Notes: a model not told the origin generated them from the sequence alone. Positions 8,821 through 21,440 are shown, counted from the first letter of the stretch. The stretch: DNA of 64,000 bases from Gammaproteobacteria bacterium (GCA_016779485.1 JADHNN010000001.1:66681-130680); one strand, 5' to 3'. Program-made: numbers and translations.

Positions 8821-9396
8821 ATGGAAACTAATCTTAGTAATTTTCTAATTATTATTTCTTTTTATTTAATTGGGTCTGTACCATTCGCTGTATTGACCTA
8901 TAAATTGATGTCAACTGAGGATCCTAGAAAGCTTGGGTCTGCTAACCCTGGTGCAACTAATATGTATCGAATTGCAGGGCCATTACCTGGTATCTTGACA
9001 TTTCTTGGAGATTTTCTTAAAGGATTTATCCCAATATATTTATTAGCAGAACAAAACATTACTATTTCATATGTATATTCATTTTTTATTCTATTTGGTC
9101 ACATGTTTCCTATTTTTAATAAATTTAAAGGAGGCAAGGGAGTGGCTGCCTCTTTTGGATTTATTCTTGCTCTAGATTATCTAACTGGCCTTTCAATTTT
9201 GTTAGTTTGGTTAGTAGTGTTTTTATTTAAAAAGATTTCTGGCTTATCTGCTGTGATAAGTTTTATATTTTTGCCAATCTTTATATTTATATTTATAAAT
9301 AGCATTATTTTATTTTTAATTGCTTTATTTCATTCATTGATAATTTTATTCAATCATCGAACAAATATTAGAGAGTTAATGAAGGATTCGGTTTAA
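8821..9396 (+). CDS. plsY: Acyl-phosphate:glycerol-3-phosphate acyltransferase
   Basis: The 191-residue inner-membrane enzyme transfers an acyl group from acyl phosphate to glycerol 3-phosphate, the first step of phospholipid synthesis. It shows the three PlsY motifs: GSANPGATNMYR, GHMFPIFNKFKGGKGVA and HRTNIRELM at the C-terminus, with five hydrophobic segments. It is divergent from the bioH-like gene with a 42-base gap and converges on tsaD, overlapping it by 29 bases. A TATGCT hexamer ends 6 bases before the ATG and no Shine-Dalgarno sequence is evident, so translation may begin near the mRNA end. Confidence 0.95.
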   Translation: METNLSNFLIIISFYLIGSVPFAVLTYKLMSTEDPRKLGSANPGATNMYRIAGPLPGILTFLGDFLKGFIPIYLLAEQNITISYVYSFFILFGHMFPIFNKFKGGKGVAASFGFILALDYLTGLSILLVWLVVFLFKKISGLSAVISFIFLPIFIFIFINSIILFLIALFHSLIILFNHRTNIRELMKDSV

Positions 9397-10357
9397 TTTT
9401 ATAATTTTTTGTAAATTTATGTGTTTTTGATTTCAATAAGCCAGCATATGCAATCATCGCCCCATTGTCAGTACTAAATTTTATATCTGGGAAATAAGCA
9501 TTGCATTCCTTTATTAAAGAAAATTCATCTCTGAGTTTTTTATTTGCACTAACACCTCCTGTAATAACAATATTACTAATACCTAATTCATTAGATGCTT
9601 TTCTTGACTTACTGATTAAGGTCTCAACAATAGCATTTTGTAATTCGAAAGATATATTATTTATATTCTTATTGGTTAGTTCGGTTTGATTTACGATATT
9701 TATCGCATGAGTTTTTAATCCACTAAAACTAAAATCATAACTATTACTTTTAATCATAGGCCTAGGAAAAACAAAGTTATTGTCAAAAGAACTCTCTGCT
9801 CTTTTTGAAATTTGTGGTCCCCCTGGATATGATAAGCCTAGTTTTCTTGCAATTTTATCAAAGCATTCTCCGGCAGAATCATCTAATGTTGTTCCTAGAG
9901 TTTGTATATTAAAATTTAAATCTACGGATGATAAAATTGTATGGCCTCCAGATACTAACAGAGAGATAAAAGGTGGTTTTAAATTTTCTTCAGTCATCAT
10001 GGGAGAATATATATGAGCTTCGAGATGATTTACCTCTAATGTTGGAATATTATTGCTCCATCCAAGTGCTTTTGACAATGATGCGCCTACTAATAATGGT
10101 CCAAGTAAGCCAGGGCCATTAGTAAAAGCAATCAGATGAATATCTTTTATACTTAAAGAATTCCTCTCCAATAATATACTGAGTAGAGGTATAAATTTTT
10201 TGACGTGATCTCTTGAAGCTAATTCAGGAACTATACCTCCGTATTGAGCATGAATTTCATGCTGTGAACTGGTAATGTGATCTAAAACTTTTCCATTTGG
10301 ATTGACAATAGCTAATCCAGTGTCGTCACAAGAAGATTCAATTCCAAGGGTAATCAT
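9368..10357 (-). CDS. tsaD: tRNA N6-threonylcarbamoyladenosine transferase TsaD
   Basis: TsaD transfers threonylcarbamoyl to A37 of ANN-decoding tRNAs, with TsaB and TsaE. I place the start at 10357 (329 residues, beginning MITLGIESSCDDTG) because this aligns with the family N-terminus; a longer reading frame from 10399 adds 14 unrelated residues and would contain the promoter. Metal ligands are His111 and His115 in HLEAH; the ATP-binding segments SGGHT and DDSAGECFDK follow. The gene end overlaps plsY by 29 bases on the other strand. The divergent neighbour is rpsU, as in many gammaproteobacteria. Confidence 0.95.
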   Translation of the reverse strand: MITLGIESSCDDTGLAIVNPNGKVLDHITSSQHEIHAQYGGIVPELASRDHVKKFIPLLSILLERNSLSIKDIHLIAFTNGPGLLGPLLVGASLSKALGWSNNIPTLEVNHLEAHIYSPMMTEENLKPPFISLLVSGGHTILSSVDLNFNIQTLGTTLDDSAGECFDKIARKLGLSYPGGPQISKRAESSFDNNFVFPRPMIKSNSYDFSFSGLKTHAINIVNQTELTNKNINNISFELQNAIVETLISKSRKASNELGISNIVITGGVSANKKLRDEFSLIKECNAYFPDIKFSTDNGAMIAYAGLLKSKTHKFTKNYKIKPNPSLTL

Positions 10358-10363
10358 AGGTGT

Positions 10364-10393
10364 ATTATAAGTTAAAACTTGCTTTATAAACAA
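10364..10393 (-). promoter_or_regulatory. Sigma-70 promoter of tsaD, placed for a leaderless mRNA
   Basis: On the minus strand TTGTTT (10388-10393) and a perfect TATAAT (10364-10369) are 18 bases apart. The -10 box ends 6 bases before the tsaD start codon, so transcription should begin at or within a base or two of the A of ATG. No Shine-Dalgarno sequence could fit in such a message. Confidence 0.55.
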
Positions 10394-10406
10394 TATCAAG
10401 TAATAT
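10379..10406 (+). promoter_or_regulatory. Possible promoter of rpsU
   Basis: TTGCTT (10379-10384) and TAATAT (10401-10406) are 16 bases apart, upstream of rpsU. Unlike tsaD, rpsU has a Shine-Dalgarno sequence AAGGA at 10427-10431, five bases before its ATG. The hexamers are only moderate matches and overlap the divergent tsaD promoter. Confidence 0.35.
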
Positions 10407-10436
10407 TACGCAATATTTAGATAATTAAGGATTTAT

Positions 10437-10661
10437 ATGCCAAGTGTACAAGTAAGAGATAACGAACCTTTCGAAATCGCGCTAAGACGATTCAAAAGAG
10501 GTTGCGAAAAAGCAGGTATCTTAACAGAAACACGCAGAAGAGAATTTTATGAGAAACCAACAGCTATGCGAAAAAGAAAAATTGCAGCTGCAACTAAAAG
10601 ATCTAAAAGAAAAGTTAGTATGGATACTCTCAGAAAAAAACCTCCCTACAAAAAATTCTAA
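10437..10661 (+). CDS. rpsU: 30S ribosomal protein S21
   Basis: The 74-residue basic protein matches S21 along its length: [18 protein letters not shown], then [14 protein letters not shown] and a Lys/Arg-rich tail. S21 sits on the 30S platform and helps initiation on natural mRNAs. It is preceded by AAGGA with good spacing. In relatives it heads the macromolecular synthesis operon rpsU-(yqeY)-dnaG-rpoD. Here the YqeY gene follows after 6 bases, but dnaG is 8.6 kb further on and rpoD is absent from the window. Confidence 0.97.
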   Translation: MPSVQVRDNEPFEIALRRFKRGCEKAGILTETRRREFYEKPTAMRKRKIAAATKRSKRKVSMDTLRKKPPYKKF

Positions 10662-10667
10662 TTTCTA

Positions 10668-11120
10668 ATGTCAAAATCAGCTATCAAAGATAGTATCCAG
10701 AGCGATCAGATAAAGTTCTTAAAAGACGGGAATAAAGAAGATTCCTCAACTCTCAGATTTGCTCTATCTTTTCTTAACAAAGAAGAAAAAGATAAAAAAA
10801 TTGAACTTGATGATTCTGGAGTTGTTAAGATATTAAAGTCTATTATTAAAAGAAATCAAGATTCATATAATCAATTCATCGAAGCAAATAGAAAAGAATT
10901 AGCAGCCAAAGAAAAAAAAGAAATGGCGCTTATAAGTAAATACTTACCTGAAGTTCTCGCAGAAGAGGAAACAGAAAATATAGTTAAAAAAGTAATTGAG
11001 GATCTTGAGATTTCTTCATTGAAAGAAATGGGAAAAGCTATGAGCTCAATTAAAAATAACCATGGTGATAATATTGATATGTCACTCGTCAGCATACTCA
11101 TTAAGCAACTTTTAAAGTAA
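10668..11120 (+). CDS. GatB/YqeY domain protein
   Basis: The 150-residue protein has the YqeY pattern: an N-terminal helical part with LRFALSFLNKEEKDKKIELDD, then QFIEANRKELAAKEKKEMALISKYLPE and a C-terminal GatB-tail-like domain with LKEMGKAM. Proteins of this family are thought to interact with tRNA or with the aspartyl/glutamyl amidotransferase system, but the function is not settled. It lies 6 bases after rpsU, its usual place between rpsU and dnaG. Confidence 0.88.
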   Translation: MSKSAIKDSIQSDQIKFLKDGNKEDSSTLRFALSFLNKEEKDKKIELDDSGVVKILKSIIKRNQDSYNQFIEANRKELAAKEKKEMALISKYLPEVLAEEETENIVKKVIEDLEISSLKEMGKAMSSIKNNHGDNIDMSLVSILIKQLLK

Positions 11121-11154
11121 TCCTTATTTCACAAATATCGCTAAATAGTTATAA

Positions 11155-13609
<2,455 letters not shown>

Positions 13610-13613
<4 letters not shown>

Positions 13614-14113
13614 ATAAAAAAATTTTTCTAATAGGTTCGATGGGTTCTGGAAAATCTACCATAGGCAGACTATTAGCAAAAAAACTTAATCTCCCTCATT
13701 ATGACTTGGATACAATGATTGAAAAACAGCAAAAAAAAACAATTTCAGAAATTTTCCAAACATATAAAGAGGAATATTTTAGAGATCTTGAGTCGAAAGC
13801 TCTAGAAAAATATTCTATGTTAGAAAAGTTTGTAATTTCTACAGGCGGCGGAACTGTTCTTAGAGAAGAAAATCAAAAAATATTTAAAATTGGGTTTGTA
13901 GTATATCTAAGTATTTCATTAGATGAACAATATCATAGAATTAAAAATAGAACACATAGACCGCTGATAGAGAATAAAGATATAAAGACTACAATTAAAA
14001 ACCTAGATGATATAAGAGGAAAAATATATCAAAAAGTTTCTAATGCTGAAGTGGATGTTTCAAATTTAGATAAAGAAGATGTAATATCTAATATTATAAA
14101 TAAACTACACTAA
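13610..14113 (+). CDS. aroK: Shikimate kinase
   Basis: The 167-residue P-loop kinase phosphorylates shikimate in aromatic amino-acid synthesis. The Walker A motif is GSMGSGKSTIGRLLA (residues 9-23), the shikimate-binding DLDTMIE follows, and STGGGTVLRE is the second substrate loop. RTHRPLI carries the lid Arg. It overlaps hemE by four bases and is five bases from aroB, the common aroK-aroB pair. Confidence 0.95.
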
Positions 14114-14118
14114 ATCTA

Positions 14119-15195
14119 ATGAAGAAAATAATCCTAGAGATGTCTGAAAGAAAAATACCTATTTGTATGGGCGAGGGTCTTCTTCAAAGTTTTAATCCAT
14201 CGAAATATGTAAAAAATAAAGATGTACTGATTATAACTAATACTACTGTTGGTAAACTTTATCTAAATAGAACAAAAAAACTCTTTTCTAAATTCAAAGT
14301 TAATTCGTTGGTTCTTCCAGACGGAGAGAAATATAAAAATACAAATATACTCAATAAGATTTATGATTTCTTGGTAAAAAACCATTATGACAGATCCTTA
14401 ACTATTGTTGCTCTTGGCGGAGGTGTCATAGGAGACATGACAGCTTTTGCGGCAGATACATATATGAGAGGTGTTTCGCTGATACATATTCCTACAACAC
14501 TATTATCACAGGTTGATTCCTCTATTGGAGGTAAGTGCGGAATTAATCATACATTAGGTAAGAATCTAATAGGCTCATTTAAGCATCCTGAACTTGTTTT
14601 AATAGATCCAAAAGTTTTGAAGTCATTGCCACAAAGAGAGTTTTTAGCAGGTATGGCAGAAGTTATAAAATATGGACTAATAAGAAACAAAATATTTTTT
14701 AATTTTTTAAATAATAATCATAGAAAAATATATAAGTTTGATAGTGCGTGTATTACAAAAATGATTACTACGTGTGTACAAACTAAATCACAAATTGTAA
14801 AAGAGGATGAATTAGAAGGTGGCATTAGAGCTTTACTTAACTTTGGACATACATTTGGTCATGCAATTGAGGCATCAAAAAACTACAAAGGTATTCTTCA
14901 TGGTGAAGCGGTTAGTATAGGCATGAATATTGCTGCTGCTATATCAGCTGATCAAAACTTTTTGACTGATGAACAATATTGCGAAATTGAAGATATGATA
15001 TTGAGGCTCGGTCTACCAACTATGATTCCAAAAAATGTTACACCGTCCAATATAATGAAACATTTAGGTCATGATAAAAAGAAATTATCAGGAAAGAATA
15101 GATTTATACTTTTGAAGAATATCGGTGCAGCATTTATCACTGATAAACTAGAAAATAAATATCTAAAAGATTTATCCAAAAACTTCATCAGTTAA
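14119..15195 (+). CDS. aroB: 3-dehydroquinate synthase
   Basis: The 358-residue NAD- and zinc-dependent enzyme makes 3-dehydroquinate from DAHP. Visible motifs are LPDGEKYKN, ALGGGVIGDMTAFAADTYMRG (NAD and substrate binding), QVDSSIGGKCGIN, and the metal ligands in EVIKYG, NFGHTFGHAIE and LHGEAVSIGM. It follows aroK after five bases. The gene product is of normal length and no change in key residues is seen. Confidence 0.96.
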   Translation: MKKIILEMSERKIPICMGEGLLQSFNPSKYVKNKDVLIITNTTVGKLYLNRTKKLFSKFKVNSLVLPDGEKYKNTNILNKIYDFLVKNHYDRSLTIVALGGGVIGDMTAFAADTYMRGVSLIHIPTTLLSQVDSSIGGKCGINHTLGKNLIGSFKHPELVLIDPKVLKSLPQREFLAGMAEVIKYGLIRNKIFFNFLNNNHRKIYKFDSACITKMITTCVQTKSQIVKEDELEGGIRALLNFGHTFGHAIEASKNYKGILHGEAVSIGMNIAAAISADQNFLTDEQYCEIEDMILRLGLPTMIPKNVTPSNIMKHLGHDKKKLSGKNRFILLKNIGAAFITDKLENKYLKDLSKNFIS

Positions 15196-15213
15196 TCTTA
15201 AAATAAATATTTA

Positions 15214-15222
15214 TGGTAATAT
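15214..15222 (+). promoter_or_regulatory. Possible extended -10 promoter of gltB
   Basis: TGGTAATAT (TG at 15214-15215 and TAATAT at 15217-15222) fits an extended -10 element in the 36-base gap between aroB and gltB. It ends 9 bases before the gltB ATG, so the message would have almost no leader. No Shine-Dalgarno sequence is evident. Confidence 0.35.
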
Positions 15223-15231
15223 GTCCATACT

Positions 15232-18200
15232 ATGAATAACGGACATAATTCAAAAAACACCATGTATTCTCCTACTTTTGAAAGGGATAATTGTGGCTTT
15301 GGACTTATAGCAAACATGGATGATAAACCATCAAGCTGGATAATTGACACAAGCATAGAGGCATTAAATAGACTTAAGCATAGAGGCGCGGTGTCTGATG
15401 ATGGTAAATCAAGTGATGGATGCGGACTACTAATAAAAAAACCAAATGAATTTCTCCATTTTTGTGCAGAAGAAATGGGTATTGAACTCAGAAAAAATTA
15501 TGCATTTGGAACAATATTTTTGCCTAGAAATAAAACTAAGCATAAAAAAATCAAAGAGACATTTTTCTTCCAAATAAAAAAATTAGGGATGGAAGTTTTA
15601 GGTTGGAGAAATGTACCAATAAATAAAAAGGTTTGTGGTGATGATGCTTTAACATCTCTTCCTGATATACAACAAATAATAATTTCCGGATCTGATGATT
15701 TACATGAAAATGAATTCGAAAAGAAACTATATATAGCAAGACTTCAGGTTGAAAAAATATTGAATGATCCTGATTTATACGTCTGCAGCATGTCATCTAA
15801 AGTAATATCGTATAAAGGTTTAATAGTATCTGAAAATATTCAAAAATTTTATCCAGATCTAGTTCACTCAAAAATGAAAACATCTTTGTGCGTGTTTCAT
15901 CAAAGATTTTCTACAAATACATTACCTCAATGGAAACTAGCGCAACCATTTAGGCACTTAGCTCACAACGGTGAAATTAATACTATTCAAGGTAATAGAC
16001 AGTGGTACATGGCGAGAAGAAATAAACTTGATATAACAGATTTGCCCGAACTTAATGATATGCATCCAGTTGTATCAATGAGTGATTCCGATTCTTATTC
16101 ACTGGATAATATGCTTGAATACCTCCTGGCTGGTGATATGGGTATATTCAGAGCTATGCGTACTCTTGTTCCTCCAGCATGGCAAAATAATAATAAGATT
16201 GATAAAAAATTAAAAGCCTGCTTTGAATATCACTCAATGCATATGGAACCATGGGACGGGCCAGCAGGTATAGTACTTACAGACGGAAGATATGCGGCAT
16301 GCGTACTAGATAGAAATGGTTTAAGGCCTGCAAGGTACATTATTACTAAAGACAGACATATAACACTTGCCTCCGAAGTAGGTGTGTATGACTATGACGA
16401 CTCTGAAGTGTTAGAAAAAGGTAGACTTGCTCCTGGTGATATGCTCGCTGTTGATACACTAAATGGCGAAGTATTACTTTCAGACGATATTAATAAAATA
16501 TTAAAAGACAGACATCCATATGATGAATGGCTGAATAAAAATTCTTTAAATTTAGGTGGATATGATTTAAAAAAAGAAAAGCCATTAAAATATAGTAATG
16601 AGGAGTTAATAGCATACAAAAAATTCTATGGAGTTTCTCTTGAAGAAGAAGTTGATGTAATACTTCCTCTTGCTAAACTGGCTGTCGAAGGAACTGGCTC
16701 AATGGGAGATGATACTCCAATGCCCGTATTATCGAAACAATCAAGATCTCTTTATGACTATTTTAGACAGCAGTTTGCACAAGTAACTAATCCTCCAATT
16801 GACTCCCTAAGGGAAAGCAGTGTCATGTCGCTTGAGACGTGTCTTGGTGTTGAGAGAAATCTCTTTGAAGAGTCATCTCTTCATGCTGGCAGACTAGTTT
16901 TAGATTCTCCAGTATTGTCTAATCAGGTATTTGAAAAAATAGTCAACTATAAGAAAAAAGGTTTTCCAAATGATACTCTAAGTCTTCACTATGATAATAA
17001 TATTGATCTAGAAGAAGCTATTAATACAATCTGTGATAGAGCTGTAAGAAGTGTTAAGAAAAAAAATGTGCTGATTATTTTATCTGATCAAAATCTAAAC
17101 AAGGATCAACTTACTATTCCAGCTGCTATGGCAGTTGGTGCAGTTCATCATAGGCTTATTACTGAAGGGTTGCGATGTGATTGTAATATTATTGTCGAGA
17201 CGGCATCAGCATGGAATTCACATCACTTTGCTGTGTTATTGGGTTATGGCGCATCTGCTATATACCCATATCTTGCATTTAATATTATTAATGATTTACT
17301 TGTGAGAAATAGTATTGATAAAAATGCTTACCCATCTCATGTCCAAAACTTTGTCAAAGGCATTAATAAAGGGTTATTGAAGATTATGTCTAAGATGGGG
17401 ATTTCTTGTATTTCCAGTTATAGAGGTGCACAACTGTTTGAAACTATAGGAATTAATTCTGATGTTATTGACCTTTGTTTTAGAAACAACATTTCAAGAA
17501 TAGAAGGAGTAGGTTTCAAAGATATCGAGAATGACTTAGAAAAAAACAAAGCTTATTCTCTAAAAATATCTGAGGGCATCAATAAAGGTGGGCTTCTTAA
17601 ATTCACAGTTGGAGGTGAATATCATGATTATAATCCAGATGTTGTTAAAACTTTACAGGCATGTGTAACCAGCGGTGAATATGAAGATTACAAAAAGTTT
17701 GCTTCATTAGTTAATTCAAGAGATCCAAGTTTTCTTAGAGATTTATTTAATGTTAAAAACAAAAAACCAATTCCTTTAGAACAGGTCGAATCTTCTAAAA
17801 AAATATTAAAAAGATTTGATACAGCTGGAATGTCTCTTGGTGCACTATCTCCAGAAGCTCATGAAGCTTTAGCTATTGCAATGAATACAATTGGAGGTCG
17901 ATCTAACTCTGGTGAAGGTGGAGAAGATATTAAAAGGTATAACTCGCCAAAAACATCTAAAATTAAACAAGTAGCCTCCGGTAGATTTGGAGTAACTCCT
18001 CATTACTTAGTAAATGCTGATGTAATACAAATAAAGATTGCTCAAGGAGCTAAACCAGGTGAAGGCGGACAGCTGCCAGGTGATAAAGTCGATCAATATA
18101 TTGCTAAACTCAGATATTCAGTACCAGGAGTTACACTAATTTCTCCGCCACCTCATCATGATATTTATAGTATTGAAGACTTAGCTCAACTTATATACGA

Positions 18201-19683
18201 TTTAAAACAGGTTAATAATAAAGCATTAATATCTGTTAAATTAGTATCACAAAAAGGAGTTGGAACTATAGCTGCTGGTGTAACTAAAGCATATGCAGAT
18301 TTGATCACCATATCTGGATATGATGGAGGTACAGGGGCGAGTCCTCTTACGTCTGTAAAATATGCAGGTGCTCCATGGGAAATGGGTATTGCAGAAACAC
18401 AACAAACCCTTATGCTTAATAAACTCAGACAAAAAGTACGAATACAAACTGACGGAGGTCTGAAAACTGGATTAGATGTTATTAAAGCTGCAATTTTTGG
18501 AGCAGAGAGTTATGGTTTCGGTACTTCAGTGATGGTAGCTTTAGGTTGTAAATATCTTCGTATATGTCATCTCAATAATTGTGCTACTGGTGTAGCAACT
18601 CAAAATAAACTTTTAAGGATGAAACATTTTTCAGGCAGTCCAGAGCGAGTAGTAAATTATTTTAAATTTATTGCACAGGATGTTAGAGAAATTATGGCAT
18701 CTATTGGCGTTAAGTCTATTGACGAACTTATAGGACAAACTCAATATTTATCCATAAGTAAAGGAGTTACTCAAAAACAGAAATCTTTAAGCCTTAAAAA
18801 AATGTTAACGATCTCAGATAAAAAATCACCTAAATATTGTAATGTGAAATCTAATAAACCATATGATAAAGGCATTCTTGCTAAGAGAATTCTTAGAGAT
18901 TCAAAAGATGCAATATTGAATCGAAGAAGTAAAACTCTAAATTATGATATTAAAAATCTTGATCGATCTATTGGTGCAAGTTTATCTGGTGAAATTGCAA
19001 AATTATATGGAAATCACGGGCTTTCAAAAACACCAATAATCTTGAATTTAACCGGAACAGCAGGACAAAGTTTAGGAGTATGGAATGCAGGTGGAGTTGA
19101 TATATATCTTACTGGTGATGCTAATGATTATGTAGGTAAAGGAATGTCAGGTGGAAAAATAATAATTAAGACATCAAAACATTTTAAAAAGATTGCTGAT
19201 AAAAATAGCATAATTGGAAATACTTGTCTTTACGGTGCTACTGGAGGAAAAATGTATGCTGAAGGAAAAGCAGGTGAGCGATTTGCTGTTAGAAATTCAG
19301 GAGCAGTAGCTGTTGTAGAGGGAGCTGGAGATCATTGTTGTGAATATATGACCGGAGGTTGTTCAATAATATTAGGTGATGTTGGAAACAATTTTGGTGC
19401 TGGTATGACCGGTGGAGTAGCTTTTATATATGATAAAAACAAAACTCTTCATAAGAATATAAATGATACTTCCGTTGAGTATGTTGATTTATCAAGCGCT
19501 GATAAAATTACCCTAAAATATTTCAAAACCATCATTAAAGACTATATTAAAGAGACAAACAGCATGAATGCAAAAGAGATAATGAAAAATTTAAATAATG
19601 AAATTAAACATTTTAAACTAATCAAGCCAATTAATGCGTCAATGGAAGACATTATAAAAAATACAATCAATAAAGTTGCTTAA
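15232..19683 (+). CDS. gltB: Glutamate synthase large subunit
   Basis: The 1483-residue enzyme makes two glutamates from glutamine and 2-oxoglutarate using GltD electrons. Cys21 in ERDNCGFGL is the expected N-terminal nucleophile after removal of a 20-residue propeptide. The glutaminase domain has FHQRFSTNT and HNGEINT. The central and FMN domains include RSNSGEGGED and DGGTGASPLTS. Cysteines 1106, 1112 and 1117 (CKYLRICHLNNC) bind the 3Fe-4S cluster. The C-terminal beta-helix has many short GG repeats. An internal ATG at codon 11 is an alternative start. dnaG follows after two bases. Confidence 0.97.
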   Translation: MNNGHNSKNTMYSPTFERDNCGFGLIANMDDKPSSWIIDTSIEALNRLKHRGAVSDDGKSSDGCGLLIKKPNEFLHFCAEEMGIELRKNYAFGTIFLPRNKTKHKKIKETFFFQIKKLGMEVLGWRNVPINKKVCGDDALTSLPDIQQIIISGSDDLHENEFEKKLYIARLQVEKILNDPDLYVCSMSSKVISYKGLIVSENIQKFYPDLVHSKMKTSLCVFHQRFSTNTLPQWKLAQPFRHLAHNGEINTIQGNRQWYMARRNKLDITDLPELNDMHPVVSMSDSDSYSLDNMLEYLLAGDMGIFRAMRTLVPPAWQNNNKIDKKLKACFEYHSMHMEPWDGPAGIVLTDGRYAACVLDRNGLRPARYIITKDRHITLASEVGVYDYDDSEVLEKGRLAPGDMLAVDTLNGEVLLSDDINKILKDRHPYDEWLNKNSLNLGGYDLKKEKPLKYSNEELIAYKKFYGVSLEEEVDVILPLAKLAVEGTGSMGDDTPMPVLSKQSRSLYDYFRQQFAQVTNPPIDSLRESSVMSLETCLGVERNLFEESSLHAGRLVLDSPVLSNQVFEKIVNYKKKGFPNDTLSLHYDNNIDLEEAINTICDRAVRSVKKKNVLIILSDQNLNKDQLTIPAAMAVGAVHHRLITEGLRCDCNIIVETASAWNSHHFAVLLGYGASAIYPYLAFNIINDLLVRNSIDKNAYPSHVQNFVKGINKGLLKIMSKMGISCISSYRGAQLFETIGINSDVIDLCFRNNISRIEGVGFKDIENDLEKNKAYSLKISEGINKGGLLKFTVGGEYHDYNPDVVKTLQACVTSGEYEDYKKFASLVNSRDPSFLRDLFNVKNKKPIPLEQVESSKKILKRFDTAGMSLGALSPEAHEALAIAMNTIGGRSNSGEGGEDIKRYNSPKTSKIKQVASGRFGVTPHYLVNADVIQIKIAQGAKPGEGGQLPGDKVDQYIAKLRYSVPGVTLISPPPHHDIYSIEDLAQLIYDLKQVNNKALISVKLVSQKGVGTIAAGVTKAYADLITISGYDGGTGASPLTSVKYAGAPWEMGIAETQQTLMLNKLRQKVRIQTDGGLKTGLDVIKAAIFGAESYGFGTSVMVALGCKYLRICHLNNCATGVATQNKLLRMKHFSGSPERVVNYFKFIAQDVREIMASIGVKSIDELIGQTQYLSISKGVTQKQKSLSLKKMLTISDKKSPKYCNVKSNKPYDKGILAKRILRDSKDAILNRRSKTLNYDIKNLDRSIGASLSGEIAKLYGNHGLSKTPIILNLTGTAGQSLGVWNAGGVDIYLTGDANDYVGKGMSGGKIIIKTSKHFKKIADKNSIIGNTCLYGATGGKMYAEGKAGERFAVRNSGAVAVVEGAGDHCCEYMTGGCSIILGDVGNNFGAGMTGGVAFIYDKNKTLHKNINDTSVEYVDLSSADKITLKYFKTIIKDYIKETNSMNAKEIMKNLNNEIKHFKLIKPINASMEDIIKNTINKVA

Positions 19684-19685
19684 AA

Positions 19686-21365
19686 ATGACAAGCATTGAT
19701 AGAGCGTTTATTGATCAAGTTCTTGCATCTACAGATATTGTTGAATTGATAAAAGAGAGAGTATCACTCTCAAAAAATGGAACGAATTATAAAGGCCTTT
19801 GCCCTTTTCATAACGAAAAAACTCCTTCTTTCAATGTTTCCTCAACGAAGCAGTTTTACCATTGCTTTGGTTGTGGCGCATCCGGAGATGCCATTAAGTT
19901 TTTGACAGAACATGATCATTTAACATTTATTGAAGCATTAAGTAAGCTTGCACAAGCAGCGAATCTTGAATTGTCGGATGGCACAAAAAAAAATGATTCA
20001 TCCTATAACCTTTTTATATCAAATAAAAAAGCATCTGATTTTTATAGCAAGACATTAAAAACAAATAAAGAAGCTATGAGTTATTTATCAAAGCGAAATA
20101 TCAGTGAAACTATGATAGAAACCTTTCAATTAGGATTAGCGAATGATAGTTGGGATGATCTATCCAAGATATTTTCTCAACTTAAGTTAATAGAAAATGC
20201 TATTGAGGCTGGCCTCTTGATTAAATCGAATAATAAAATTTATGATAGATTCAGAAATAGAATTATGTTCCCGATTAGAAATTCAACAGGAAACATTATT
20301 GGTTTTGGGGGAAGAGTTTATAACAAACAAGATGGAGCTAAATACCTTAACTCTCCAGAAACTAAACTCTTTCATAAAAGCTATGAACTTTACGGATTAT
20401 ATGAAAGTAAGAAACATATTAATCAAGAAAATAAAGTTTTAATTGTTGAGGGATACACTGATGTGATTGGTCTTCATAATTCAAATATTAGAAATTGTGT
20501 TGCTACACTTGGGACAGCATTTACCAAATATCACTTTAAGAAAATAATAAGATATACAAATAATATTGTTTTTTGTTTTGATGGCGATACCGCGGGAAAA
20601 TCTGCTGCATGGAAGGCTATTAATAATTGCCTTCCTGAATTAAAAGATGGAATACAGATATATCTTATCTTTCTGCCTGAAGGAAGTGACCCCGACACAT
20701 ATGTACATGAAAAAAAAGATATGTTTTTAAACTTAATAGACGATGCAATGCCTTTATCAGAATATATTGTTCAATCACTTAAGGAGGGTCTTAATATCAG
20801 TACTGTTGAGGGGCGCACAACATTTTCTTTGAATGCTAAAAAATTAATTGATCAAATGCCGAATATCACGTATACGGCTATTTTAAAAGATGAACTTGAA
20901 AATATAGGTGGGAGTCTAATAAGTAGTAACCCATCTCCTAGTTTAGATAAAAAGAAGATAGAACATATTGATGAAAGTAACTTTGATATTAAAGAAATTA
21001 CCTTGATGAATTTATTGCTTGAATATCCAAACTTACTTAAAGAAAGTGCCTATTCAGATTACATATCCAATGATATATTAAAAGAAATATATTTATCAGC
21101 ATTAGAAGGAAGAAAAATAAATGAATCTTTTAAGGCAGTAAATCTTATTAATCAATATCCTGAAAATCACATTATACATAAAATAATTACGATGGACTCT
21201 AATGAAAAATCTGAGGATTCTGCAAAATTGACTGTTAATGAAATTATTGATCAGCTTAAGAAGACTTCGGATGAAAAAGTTTATTTTGATCTGCTTAATA
21301 GATATTCAACAGGGCAACAGTTGACACAAGACGAACGAGAATTTATTAAAAACTTCAAAAAATAA
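19686..21365 (+). CDS. dnaG: DNA primase
   Basis: The 559-residue enzyme makes RNA primers for replication. The zinc-binding domain has Cys39, His42, Cys60 and Cys63 (CPFHNEKTPSF, YHCFGCGASGDA). The RNA polymerase core includes FGGRV, and the toprim domain has EGYTDVIGLH and CFDGDTAGKSAA with the catalytic acidic residues. The last 130 residues are weakly conserved and would be the DnaB-helicase binding region. It begins two bases after gltB, so it is likely cotranscribed with that block rather than with rpsU. No rpoD follows; metK is next. Confidence 0.96.
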   Translation: MTSIDRAFIDQVLASTDIVELIKERVSLSKNGTNYKGLCPFHNEKTPSFNVSSTKQFYHCFGCGASGDAIKFLTEHDHLTFIEALSKLAQAANLELSDGTKKNDSSYNLFISNKKASDFYSKTLKTNKEAMSYLSKRNISETMIETFQLGLANDSWDDLSKIFSQLKLIENAIEAGLLIKSNNKIYDRFRNRIMFPIRNSTGNIIGFGGRVYNKQDGAKYLNSPETKLFHKSYELYGLYESKKHINQENKVLIVEGYTDVIGLHNSNIRNCVATLGTAFTKYHFKKIIRYTNNIVFCFDGDTAGKSAAWKAINNCLPELKDGIQIYLIFLPEGSDPDTYVHEKKDMFLNLIDDAMPLSEYIVQSLKEGLNISTVEGRTTFSLNAKKLIDQMPNITYTAILKDELENIGGSLISSNPSPSLDKKKIEHIDESNFDIKEITLMNLLLEYPNLLKESAYSDYISNDILKEIYLSALEGRKINESFKAVNLINQYPENHIIHKIITMDSNEKSEDSAKLTVNEIIDQLKKTSDEKVYFDLLNRYSTGQQLTQDEREFIKNFKK

Positions 21366-21425
21366 AACGTAAATCAGTATATATAATATTAATACTCTTT
21401 ATTCTTTATTCTGGATTAAATCTCG

Positions 21426-21431
21426 TATAAA
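21426..21431 (+). promoter_or_regulatory. Possible -10 element of metK
   Basis: TATAAA lies 9 bases before the metK ATG in the 75-base gap after dnaG. No strong -35 hexamer and no well-spaced Shine-Dalgarno sequence are seen. No SAM-riboswitch-like structure is apparent in this gap, which is also too short for most known classes. Confidence 0.3.
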
Positions 21432-21440
21432 CTTCTGAAG

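Noticed and set aside
10358-10399. Longer N-terminus of TsaD
   Set aside because: The extra 14 residues do not fit the family and the TATAAT/TTGTTT promoter lies inside this stretch.
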